Assembly: GCA_009911175.1 (NCBI GenBank)
Contig: QXWX01000133.1
Location: forward strand, 1-15,592
DNA from: Lachnospiraceae bacterium
GTDB lineage: Bacteria > Bacillota_A > Clostridia > Lachnospirales > Lachnospiraceae
Reading direction: 5' to 3'
DNA: 15,592 bases
In this document: positions 1 through 6,092 of the stretch, one piece after another
Position numbering within the stretch: position 1 is the first letter of the stretch
Layout of the letters: every line of letters starts with the position of its first letter
Translations under genes and position numbers: made by a program
The notes under the pieces: generated by a model
Told to the model about the DNA's origin: nothing
Databases searched by the model: none
What the model saw: the letters and a program-made list of their open reading frames with translations, nothing else

Positions 1-68
1 CGGTATAGCTTGTACCTTACACCGTAGGACTTTCACCCACCGAATTCCAAGCCCTTAGCTGGGCGCAC
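1..68 (-). mobile_element. Group II intron, 5' end only (runs off the left edge)
   Basis: Read on the minus strand, the segment starting at 68 opens with GTGCGCCCAGC, the GUGYG 5' consensus of group II introns. It is followed by GGGTGAAAGTCC, the conserved early domain I segment of bacterial group II introns. Only the first 68 bases are inside the window, so the rest of the ribozyme and any reverse transcriptase/maturase gene would lie to the left. The flanking 5' exon contains a hairpin followed by seven T residues (80-133), and class C introns characteristically insert just downstream of terminator hairpins. Class C is therefore my preferred subclass, but the 11-base gap between T-run and intron is longer than usual and the subclass is an inference. 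The group II assignment is fairly firm. Confidence 0.75.
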
Positions 69-79
69 CCTAATAGAAC

Positions 80-133
80 AAAAAAATGCGTGCTTCGCCA
101 TTCTGTCTCTATACAGGCAGACTAACACACGCA
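80..133 (-). terminator. Rho-independent terminator-like hairpin
   Basis: On the minus strand TGCGTG (133-128) pairs with CACGCA (92-87), followed at once by seven T residues (86-80). A small inner stem CTGT/ACAG lies at 116-103. The 35-base loop is long for a terminator, and an alternative stem using 171-160 with 99-89 is possible. The group II intron begins shortly after the T-run. Confidence 0.6.
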
Positions 134-209
134 ATATCACAACTGAAACTTCCAAACGCGGCGAAGCGACGATTTGAAAGCTTTAGAATTTTTATTTTAT
201 GCATTCACA
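80..209 (-). ncRNA. Candidate small RNA or leader/attenuator
   Basis: A good promoter at 216-244 would start a minus-strand transcript near 209 that ends in a T-run at 86-80, giving about 130 nt with no convincing open frame. Near its 5' end CTTTCAAA (180-173) can pair with TTTGGAAG (156-149), with one G-U wobble that exists only on this strand. The loop of that hairpin holds GCTTCGCC (167-160), an exact 8-base complement of GGCGAAGC (99-92) just before the T-run. This can extend by three pairs past a single bulge. A second pairing, TGCGTG with CACGCA (133-128 with 92-87), competes for the same bases. Mutually exclusive pairings before a T-run are typical of attenuators, but a stand-alone sRNA fits equally well. 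I do not recognise a known family. Confidence 0.45.
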
Positions 210-215
210 TATTAT

Positions 216-244
216 AAAATACTCTGTCCCGGCAGATTTGTCAA
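216..244 (-). promoter_or_regulatory. Sigma-A-type promoter for the leader/sRNA
   Basis: Minus strand: a perfect -35 TTGACA (244-239), a 17-base spacer, and TATTTT (221-216) at the -10 position (4 of 6 matches). No gene follows inside the window before the terminator-like hairpin, so it would drive the structured RNA at 80-209 and whatever lay beyond it before the intron inserted. Confidence 0.6.
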
Positions 245-274
245 GACATTTCAGCATTTGACATTTTGGGTTAT

Positions 275-282
275 AATTCACG
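275..282. repeat. Left copy of 8-bp flanking direct repeat AATTCACG
   Basis: AATTCACG abuts the left end of the 283-429 element and is repeated exactly at 430-437 on its right side, as expected of a target site duplication. A seven-base version, AATTCAC, occurs a third time at 583-589. Confidence 0.65.
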
Positions 283-429
283 GTTACATGTCACACCCCG
301 ACCAATCACCACGCTGATTGGTCGGGAGGATGCACATAAGAGCTGGTATTCAGGCCGTCCATTGCCGTAGGCAATTTAAAATGATGGCCTGAGTTACAGG
401 GCACGCCTGGTCAAGGTGTGACCTGTAAC
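283..429. mobile_element. MITE-like element with terminal inverted repeats
   Basis: This 147-bp non-coding unit begins GTTACATGTCACACC and ends GGTGTGACCTGTAAC. The reverse complement of the end matches the start at 14 of 15 positions, and at 19 of 22 when extended inward to GACCA. It is flanked on both sides by a perfect AATTCACG. Inside are a perfect 12-bp hairpin (297-308 with 315-326, loop CCACGC), a nested hairpin (CAGGCC 351-356 with GGCCTG 386-391, enclosing ATTGCC/GGCAAT at 361-375), and a subterminal hairpin GTTACAGG (393-400) with CCTGTAAC (422-429). There is no transposase gene. Inverted ends plus a target duplication fit a miniature element mobilised in trans. I cannot assign a parent IS family. 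Confidence 0.65.
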
Positions 430-437
430 AATTCACG
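430..437. repeat. Right copy of 8-bp flanking direct repeat AATTCACG
   Basis: Exact copy of 275-282, sitting directly after the right inverted end of the 283-429 element. Its last base also begins the GTTACTGT palindrome arm of the next repeat unit. Confidence 0.65.
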
Positions 438-589
438 TTACTGTTCCCCCCTGGCCGGGCGCTCACAGTAACCATCCGGCTCATTAGAAAGTCGCCTGAC
501 GGCAAGAAGCCGGTTGCCCGCTCCATCACTGTATTGGCCGGTTGCCGTGCAGCGAGTGCACGACACCGTATGAACGGTAACTAATTCAC
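437..589. repeat. Second hairpin-rich repeat unit bordered by AATTCAC
   Basis: This unit is almost the same length as its neighbour: AATTCAC recurs at 275, 430 and 583, spacings of 155 and 153. It starts GTTACTGTTC, and its end read in reverse complement is GTTACCGTTC, a 9/10 match. Within it are GTTACTGT (437-444) pairing with ACAGTAAC (465-472), CCGGCT (476-481) with AGCCGG (508-513), CGTGCA (546-551) with TGCACG (557-562), and ACCGT (565-569) with ACGGT (574-578). GCCGGTTGCC is repeated directly at 509-518 and 537-546. Its interior does not obviously align with the first unit. It could be a second miniature element, or the older repeat into which the first inserted. The last border lies only 8 bases before the stop codon of the neighbouring gene. 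Confidence 0.5.
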
Positions 590-597
590 ACCATTTT

Positions 598-2205
598 TTA
601 TTTTGTAAGTGTCACCGCATACCCCGCCAAAATTTCCGCATACATCGCCAGCTCCGGCTCCCGCACCGCAACCTCGATCCCACTTCCCCCAGAGCTGCCG
701 AATACATTTTCTCCAAAGGAAAGAGTACTGCATTCCCGGAGATCCAGCCTGTAGATAGACGTCCCGTCAAATGCCCGGTCCGCAATTCTGGTGACATAAG
801 ATGGAACCGAATAAATATCCATCCATGCGGCCGGAAATGCCAGCAGCACCGACATCGTGCTGTCAAACAGGACACCGCTGTCACTCACGCATCCGGAATT
901 TCCGTTTTCCACGTCGATCCACTCCAGAGATAGCAGATCCGCAAGGGCTCCTTCTTCAATCGTAACAGCTCCCGCCGGGATATATAATTCCAGGATTCCT
1001 GCCCCGCACCCGGAAAATGCGCCTCTCCGGATTCCGGTACATTCTGCCGGTAATGTCAGACATCCATCCGGTATCTCCGCATATTCCGGAAGAAATCCAT
1101 AGAGCATCCCTATTTCATCAAGTAAGAAGCAGGAAACGGACGGCTGCTCTCCGTTTTCCTCATCCCCTGTATTCGGTACTGCGGGATCTGCCGCCTCCCC
1201 GCCTTCGGATGGATTCACCGGTATCACCGGATCCACTACAATTCCGCTGGCCGGGTCTTCCGGCACTGCAGGATCCACTACGGTTCCGTCTCCGGATGGA
1301 TCCCCGGGCACCGTCGGGTCCACTACGGTTCCGCTTCCGGACGGATTCTCAGGCATTGCAGGATCTGTCACGATTCCCCCTACAATACCAGACGGATTCC
1401 CGGGCACTGACGGATCTGTCACGATTCCCCCTACAATACCGGATGGGTGGCCGGGCACTACCGGATCTGTCACGACTCCCACTCCAGTACCAGACGGATT
1501 CTCAGGCACTACCGGATCTGTCACGACTCCCATTCCAGTACCAGACGGATTCTCAGGCACTACCGGATCTGTCACGACTCCCATTCCAGTACCAGACGGA
1601 TTCTCAGGCACTACCGGATCTGTCACGATTCCCCCTACAATACCAGACGGATTCTCAGGCACTACCGGATCCAACACCGTATCTCCTCTGTCCGGATTCC
1701 CGATCTCAGACAAGTTCCCAGATACCACCGGAACCTCTGCGTTTCCACTTTCAATAGAATCTCCAGGAATGGCCGACTCCACAACCGCCCCATTCCACTC
1801 TGATCCTGTTTTCCCTACCTCTTCTGCGGCCATATCCCCGTGCAGAGCCTCCCACACATTCCCGTCTGTCACATCCGGTAATATCAATGTCTGCTCAGGC
1901 ATCACTGAATCTGCCAGCTGCGGTTCCCAGGCCGGTCGCTCCTCCAAAAGCATTTTTTTCAAGATCAGATATTCCTCATCTCCCATAAACCCGCTCTTCC
2001 CGTCCGGATTCACAGCGGCAATTTTGCCTCCGGCAATATCCACATATGCAATCTGTTCTTCCTCCGCAACACCGTCTCCCATTCCTGAAAACACCTGACT
2101 CAGCATCAAAGCAATCCCAAGCAGAAGAATTAGAACCCCTTCTAACGCCTGTTTTGAAAACATTCCTCCAGCTTTCCAGGATTCTGTCCTAATCATTTCC
2201 TCCAT
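598..2205 (-). CDS. Membrane-anchored BspA-like LRR protein with Pro-rich tandem repeats
   Basis: A 535-residue protein in four parts. Residues about 20-39 form one hydrophobic segment (an uncleaved anchor or long signal). Residues about 40-175 are an acidic linker. Residues about 178-345 are eleven tandem repeats built on DPxVPxNPSG. Residues about 355-535 are a BspA/LRR_5-type domain, with the hallmark patterns RRGAFSGC, YIPAGAVTIEEGAL, SGVLFD and VPSYVTRIADRAF. BspA-like LRR proteins of gut bacteria are surface-exposed and often linked to adhesion; a wall-spanning stalk presenting a small LRR head is my inference. No LPXTG sortase motif is seen. The frame stays open to 2310, but that stretch lies inside the upstream gene's terminator. 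ATG 2205 has AGGTG eight bases upstream and is preceded by its own promoter. Function beyond surface display is unknown. Confidence 0.8.
   Translation of the reverse strand: MEEMIRTESWKAGGMFSKQALEGVLILLLGIALMLSQVFSGMGDGVAEEEQIAYVDIAGGKIAAVNPDGKSGFMGDEEYLILKKMLLEERPAWEPQLADSVMPEQTLILPDVTDGNVWEALHGDMAAEEVGKTGSEWNGAVVESAIPGDSIESGNAEVPVVSGNLSEIGNPDRGDTVLDPVVPENPSGIVGGIVTDPVVPENPSGTGMGVVTDPVVPENPSGTGMGVVTDPVVPENPSGTGVGVVTDPVVPGHPSGIVGGIVTDPSVPGNPSGIVGGIVTDPAMPENPSGSGTVVDPTVPGDPSGDGTVVDPAVPEDPASGIVVDPVIPVNPSEGGEAADPAVPNTGDEENGEQPSVSCFLLDEIGMLYGFLPEYAEIPDGCLTLPAECTGIRRGAFSGCGAGILELYIPAGAVTIEEGALADLLSLEWIDVENGNSGCVSDSGVLFDSTMSVLLAFPAAWMDIYSVPSYVTRIADRAFDGTSIYRLDLRECSTLSFGENVFGSSGGSGIEVAVREPELAMYAEILAGYAVTLTK
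1171..1671 (-). repeat. Coding tandem repeats, 51 bp then about 45 bp
   Basis: The Pro-rich stalk is encoded by six 51-bp units (17 residues, DPVVPENPSGTGMGVVT type) followed by shorter, more diverged units of about 45 bp. The units at 1501-1551 and 1552-1602 are identical over all 51 bases, and the one at 1450-1500 differs at only four positions. All unit lengths are multiples of three, so copy-number changes keep the frame. The identical copies point to recent duplication by slippage or recombination. Confidence 0.9.
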
Positions 2206-2257
2206 CAATTGTTCACCTGTCCCTTTCCACAAATCGACAACTTCCACTAACCTTCTT

Positions 2258-2287
2258 ATTGTACACCCAAAAAAAGGAATGCCGCAA
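2258..2287 (-). promoter_or_regulatory. Promoter for the LRR gene, overlapping the upstream terminator
   Basis: Minus strand: TTGCGG (2287-2282, 4 of 6 matches to -35), an 18-base spacer, and TACAAT (2263-2258, 5 of 6 to -10). It lies about 50 bases before the chosen start at 2205. The -35 sits in the loop of the terminator hairpin at 2269-2306, so the same bases would stop the upstream transcript and start the next. Confidence 0.5.
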
Positions 2288-2306
2288 TTCAATGCAACAT
2301 TCCTTT
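2269..2306 (-). terminator. Rho-independent terminator of the glf-gtrA-capD run
   Basis: On the minus strand AAAGGAATG (2306-2298) pairs perfectly with CATTCCTTT (2281-2273), with a 16-base loop, running into a seven-T stretch (2275-2269). It begins 22 bases after the stop of the sugar-nucleotide dehydratase gene and separates it from the LRR gene. Confidence 0.85.
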
Positions 2307-2328
2307 GCAAGTTTTTCTTAACAACTCC

Positions 2329-4416
2329 TTACTTTCCAACCGCCTGCATTCTCCGCTTAGGTTCTGCTTTTTTTACATCATCAATCATATAGACCTGGCG
2401 GTGGGCATTCTCAGACTGGCCGGACTGGTTCTCATTCACGTCCACATCCGCAATCCCCCGATTCAAAAACGCATCCGGCAGGTTCGAACTGGTATCCTGG
2501 AAATCCTTTTTCCACTCGGACTGAATCTTCTGATCCCGGATAATATCTGCCTTCCGAAGATTATACGTAGGTACAAGCTTCTTCACAATCTTCTTCATAT
2601 GATCTGTCTCTGCATAGGCAGACTGATACAGTTCCTCCAGGTCTTTGAGAAATTCCTCCTCGTTCATTTCAATTGGACGCCCGATATGGATCCGTTCATT
2701 CTCCGTACTGCGCAGCCCCTCTTCTTCCATAAGCAACTCTTCATACAGCTTTTCGCCCGGCCGAAGACCAGTATATTTGATCTCGATATCCACCCCTGCT
2801 TCGAAACCGGACAGTTGGATCAGATTCTTTGCCAGATCCGCAATCTTCACAGGCTGTCCCATATCCAGTACAAAAATCTCACCGCCCTCCGCACTGGCGC
2901 CGGCCTGGAGTACGAGAGAAACCGCCTCTGGGATCGTCATGAAATACCGGACAATATCCGGATGTGTCACAGTAACCGGACCGCCTGCCGCGATCTGCTT
3001 CTTGAAAAGCGGGATCACACTTCCGTTGCTCCCCAGCACATTTCCAAAACGGACCGCAACATATTCCGTATCAGAGCGGTTGTTGAATACCTGAATGATC
3101 ATCTCGCAGATCCGCTTGGAAGCACCCATGATATTGGTCGGATTGACCGCCTTATCTGTGGAGATCAGCACAAACTTCTTCGTATTATATCGATCTGCGG
3201 CAAGTGCAACCTTGTATGTACCGAATACATTGTTCTTGATTGCTTCATTGGGGCTGTCCTCCATCAGAGGCACATGCTTATGCGCCGCCGCATGGTATAC
3301 AATATCCGGCCTGTATCTTGAAAACACGCTATTCACCTTACGCCCGTTGCGCACGGAACCGATCAGCACCACCAGATCCAGATAGGGATATTTCCTTTTG
3401 AGCTCCTGCTGGATGTCGTATGCATTATTCTCATAGATGTCAAATATAATCAGCTGTCGCGGGCCGTTTGCCGCAATCTGACGGCAGAGCTCGCTTCCGA
3501 TACTGCCGCCTCCCCCGGTCACCAGCACCACCTTGTCCGATACATAGCGGCCGATCTTTTTCGTCATGACCCGGATAGGCTCCCGGCCCAGCAGGTCTTC
3601 AATCTCTACATTGCGCAGCTTGGATACGCTCACCTCGCCCTTCACAAGCTGATATACTCCGGGCAGGATCTTAAATTCACAGTTCGGCACGTTCTGGCAG
3701 ATGGACAGAATCTTCCTCTGCTCCTTCTTGCTTGCACTGGGAATTGCCATGATGATCTCGTTGATTGCGTATTTTTGAGCATAGTCAAGAATACGGTCCC
3801 GGCCTCCCACGACCCGGATGCCGTGAATATAGGTCCCTTGCTTTCTGGGATCATCATCAATGATGCAGCAAATATTCGCATCCAATTCCTCGCTCATCTC
3901 CAGCTCACGCATGACTACGTTACATGCCTCCCCGGCACCGATGATCATCGTATTGCGCATGTGGCTCCCATGGACCTGCCCCCGGTACAAAAGCTTGATC
4001 AGCCGGTAGGAAAAACGGGTGGCGCAGATCAGGAGGAACAATGCGGTCCCATACAGCAGGAAATAGCTCCTGAAAATCTTCTTATAGGTAAAAAAGTAGT
4101 AAAGCGCGTTAAATGTCGTGGAAGCCAGACAGCCCTCCAGCACATACACCAGCTCCTTCATGCTGGCAAACCTCCACAAGCTCGAATAGAGACGAACCCC
4201 CGCAAAGATCACTACAGTGACCACGGTATTGAGCGGAATCATATCCACTATGGAATTCAAATATGGAAAATCTACATTTGACAGATCATTAAACCTGAGC
4301 CAGAGCGCAATATAAGAACTCAGATTAATACACGCAATATCCAGCGCCACGAAAAACAGCTTGGATAAAAAGGAAAACAGCTGTTTCTCCTTCACCTCTT
4401 CTACTATACGCTTCAT
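2329..4416 (-). CDS. Membrane nucleotide-sugar 4,6-dehydratase, CapD/WbpM/PglF type
   Basis: A 695-residue inner-membrane enzyme of the polysaccharide biosynthesis protein family. Four hydrophobic segments lie in residues about 20-135. A first nucleotide-binding fold starts at MIIGAGEA (157-164). The catalytic short-chain dehydrogenase domain starts at VTGGGGSIGSE (299-309). HAAAHKHVP (375-383) and STDKAVNPTNIMGASKR (419-435) are the family signatures: Met430 with Lys434 replaces the usual YxxxK, as in WbpM/FlaA1 enzymes, which convert UDP-GlcNAc to a 4-keto-6-deoxy sugar. That substrate is inferred from the family. The C-terminal 80 or so residues are a polar, charged extension of unknown role. 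ATG 4416 is favoured because GGGAGG lies nine bases upstream; the in-frame ATG at 4422 is only three bases from it. It is last in a run after glf and gtrA (15-base gap) and is followed by a terminator. Confidence 0.92.
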   Translation of the reverse strand: MKRIVEEVKEKQLFSFLSKLFFVALDIACINLSSYIALWLRFNDLSNVDFPYLNSIVDMIPLNTVVTVVIFAGVRLYSSLWRFASMKELVYVLEGCLASTTFNALYYFFTYKKIFRSYFLLYGTALFLLICATRFSYRLIKLLYRGQVHGSHMRNTMIIGAGEACNVVMRELEMSEELDANICCIIDDDPRKQGTYIHGIRVVGGRDRILDYAQKYAINEIIMAIPSASKKEQRKILSICQNVPNCEFKILPGVYQLVKGEVSVSKLRNVEIEDLLGREPIRVMTKKIGRYVSDKVVLVTGGGGSIGSELCRQIAANGPRQLIIFDIYENNAYDIQQELKRKYPYLDLVVLIGSVRNGRKVNSVFSRYRPDIVYHAAAHKHVPLMEDSPNEAIKNNVFGTYKVALAADRYNTKKFVLISTDKAVNPTNIMGASKRICEMIIQVFNNRSDTEYVAVRFGNVLGSNGSVIPLFKKQIAAGGPVTVTHPDIVRYFMTIPEAVSLVLQAGASAEGGEIFVLDMGQPVKIADLAKNLIQLSGFEAGVDIEIKYTGLRPGEKLYEELLMEEEGLRSTENERIHIGRPIEMNEEEFLKDLEELYQSAYAETDHMKKIVKKLVPTYNLRKADIIRDQKIQSEWKKDFQDTSSNLPDAFLNRGIADVDVNENQSGQSENAHRQVYMIDDVKKAEPKRRMQAVGK

Positions 4417-4431
4417 GAGCATGTACCTCCC

Positions 4432-4857
4432 TTATGCCTTTTTAAAAATGATCCATTTGCTGAACAGATAGTTCACAATGATCACTAAAATTCCGGCAAT
4501 AATCTTAATGATTGAGTCCGGATATCCCATCATGTCCACCAACACAAGAAGCATGAGCGTCTCTCCAGCGCCGGAAAAGACCCGCGCAGCCACAAACTGC
4601 GAGATTTCCTTCCAAAGCTTCTCCCGGCTCCAGTCCAAAGAGACAAAAACAAAAATCTTATTCACCAGATACGCAAACATCACTGAGATGACCCATGCTA
4701 TGACATTGCTGACCAGATAGTGGATGGAAAACAATTTCGTACAGGCGAAATAGACGGCATAATTTACCACCGTCGTCAATACGCCACAGAATCCATATAT
4801 AATCAACTCTTTGTACTGCACCAGCAAATGTTCCAAAAGCTTTTTCATCATGATCAC
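4432..4857 (-). CDS. GtrA-family membrane protein
   Basis: A 141-residue protein with four predicted membrane segments, which is the length and layout of the GtrA/DPMS family. Recognisable motifs are IYGFCGVLTTVVNYAVYF near residue 20, FAYLVNKIFVF near 61, and a C-terminal NYLFSKWIIF. Members are thought to translocate undecaprenyl-phosphate-linked sugars across the membrane in wall or O-antigen glycosylation. Its role here as a flippase partner for the neighbouring glycopolymer enzymes is an inference. The start is GTG at 4857: it overlaps the glf stop as GTGA (4-base overlap) with AGGG about seven bases upstream, suggesting translational coupling. ATG codons at 4851 and 4848 are alternatives. 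Confidence 0.88.
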   Translation of the reverse strand: MIMMKKLLEHLLVQYKELIIYGFCGVLTTVVNYAVYFACTKLFSIHYLVSNVIAWVISVMFAYLVNKIFVFVSLDWSREKLWKEISQFVAARVFSGAGETLMLLVLVDMMGYPDSIIKIIAGILVIIVNYLFSKWIIFKKA

Positions 4858-5951
4858 CCGATTTCCCTGACTGCCTGGAGGGCTGCCTCTACAACCTTGT
4901 CCATATCATAATACCGGTAGCTTCCGAGCCTTCCGCCGAAGATCACATTATTCTCCGCATCTGCCAGCTTCCTGTACTCTGCGTATAACCGGCTGTTCCT
5001 CTCATCATTGACCGGATAATAGGGTTCCATCCCCACCTTCCACTCAGAAGAATATTCTCTGGAAATGACTGTCTTTTCCTGGGTCCCAAATTCAAAATGC
5101 TTGTGCTCAATGATCCGGGTATATGGAATTTCCTTTTCCGTATAATTCACTACCGCATTGCCCTGGTAATTGTCGCAGTCCAGTACCTCTGTCTCGAACC
5201 GAACCGAGCGGTACTCCAGAGCACCCAGCCGATAGCCGTAATATTCATCAATCATCCCTGTAAAGATCGTCTGATCCGCAATGTCCGGGGTCTCCTTCCG
5301 AAATGTAAAATAATCTGTATTCGTCCGAACTTCCGTACCTTCCAGCATCCGCTCCGCAATCGCTGTATATCCGCCGATGGGGATTCCCTGGTATCGGTCG
5401 TTGAAATAATTATTGTCATACGTGAACCGGACCGGCAGACGGCGGATGATAAAGGCAGGCAGCTCCCTGCAGTCTCTGCCCCACTGCTTCTCCGTATAGC
5501 CCTTCACCAGCTTCTCGAATACATCCCTGCCCACCAGGGACAGGCACTGCTCCTCCAGATTCTTAGGATCTGCGATGCACGCCTCCTGAACCTGCTTCGC
5601 GATCATCTCCTTCGCCTCCCGGGGGGTACGGATCCCCCACATTTTGCTGAAGGTATTCATATTGAACGGCAGGTTGTACAATTCGTCCTTATAAACCGCA
5701 ACGGGCGAATTCACATAATGGTTGAATTCCGTAAACTGGTTCATGTACTCCCAGATCTGCCTGTTGGAGGTATGGAAAATGTGCGCGCCGTATTTGTGCA
5801 CATGGATTCCCTCTATCTCCTCACAATAAATATTTCCCGCAATATGATCCCGCCGGTCAATGACCAGGCAGCGCTTTCCCCGCTTATGCAGCTCATGTGC
5901 CATGACTGCGCCATACAGTCCGGCACCCACGATCAGATAATCATACTTCAT
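4854..5951 (-). CDS. glf: UDP-galactopyranose mutase
   Basis: A 365-residue FAD enzyme, the usual length for bacterial UGM. It interconverts UDP-galactopyranose and UDP-galactofuranose in the cytoplasm, supplying Galf for surface glycans. The N-terminal FAD fold shows GAGLYG (9-14). Family signatures follow: HKYGAHIFHT (52-61), KGYTEKQWGRD, the Arg-rich IIRRLPVRFTYDNNYF, YQGIPIGGYT, EPYYPVND and FGGRLGSYRYYDMD near the C-terminus. ATG 5951 has GGAG seven bases upstream. The frame continues upstream to 6005, but those residues precede the canonical fold and lie in the leader. It is first in the run glf-gtrA-capD-like and has its own strong promoter about 80 bases upstream. It implies a galactofuranose-containing polymer in this organism. 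Confidence 0.96.
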   Translation of the reverse strand: MKYDYLIVGAGLYGAVMAHELHKRGKRCLVIDRRDHIAGNIYCEEIEGIHVHKYGAHIFHTSNRQIWEYMNQFTEFNHYVNSPVAVYKDELYNLPFNMNTFSKMWGIRTPREAKEMIAKQVQEACIADPKNLEEQCLSLVGRDVFEKLVKGYTEKQWGRDCRELPAFIIRRLPVRFTYDNNYFNDRYQGIPIGGYTAIAERMLEGTEVRTNTDYFTFRKETPDIADQTIFTGMIDEYYGYRLGALEYRSVRFETEVLDCDNYQGNAVVNYTEKEIPYTRIIEHKHFEFGTQEKTVISREYSSEWKVGMEPYYPVNDERNSRLYAEYRKLADAENNVIFGGRLGSYRYYDMDKVVEAALQAVREIG

Positions 5952-6029
5952 AGTCAGTCTCCATATTTTGTAAATTTCAAATGCATAGATGCATCCTGTA
6001 CTCAATATATTGTATTGTCGCTAAAAACC

Positions 6030-6059
6030 ATTTTAACCTTTATGCAATAGTTTTGTCAA
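6030..6059 (-). promoter_or_regulatory. Promoter of the glf operon
   Basis: Minus strand: perfect -35 TTGACA (6059-6054), an 18-base spacer, and TAAAAT (6035-6030, 5 of 6 matches to -10). Transcription would start near 6023, leaving a leader of about 70 bases before ATG 5951. GTTTTGT and ACAAAAC arms around the -35 could form a weak inverted repeat, possibly an operator, but this is AT-rich DNA and may be chance. Confidence 0.75.
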
Positions 6060-6092
6060 TATTTGTTCACATTTTAACAAAACTTACTATAT

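Noticed and set aside
80..209. T-box leader
   Set aside because: There is no AGGGTGGNACCGCG-type T-box sequence or specifier-loop arrangement in the leader.
258..277. TTGACA and TATAAT on the plus strand
   Set aside because: Both boxes look good, but the spacer is only eight bases, too short for a promoter.
1171..1671. CRISPR-like regular repeats
   Set aside because: The repeats have no unique spacers, keep the reading frame and encode a Pro-rich stalk, so they are coding repeats.
1017..1757. Long plus-strand open frame with Arg/Pro/Leu-rich repeats
   Set aside because: It is the antisense shadow of the tandem-repeat LRR gene; the repeat period keeps it open. There is no ribosome site, and the minus-strand frame has recognisable domains.
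2206..2310. N-terminal extension of the LRR protein from the start at 2310
   Set aside because: This stretch contains the upstream gene's terminator hairpin and the LRR promoter, with no ribosome site at 2310; ATG 2205 has one.
2305..3321. Plus-strand open frame of 338 codons
   Set aside because: It lies opposite the CapD-like gene and shows only His/Ile/Leu-rich translation with no domain. The minus strand carries clear family motifs.
5097..6050. Plus-strand open frame of 317 codons
   Set aside because: It is opposite glf and has no recognisable domain; glf signatures are unambiguous on the other strand.
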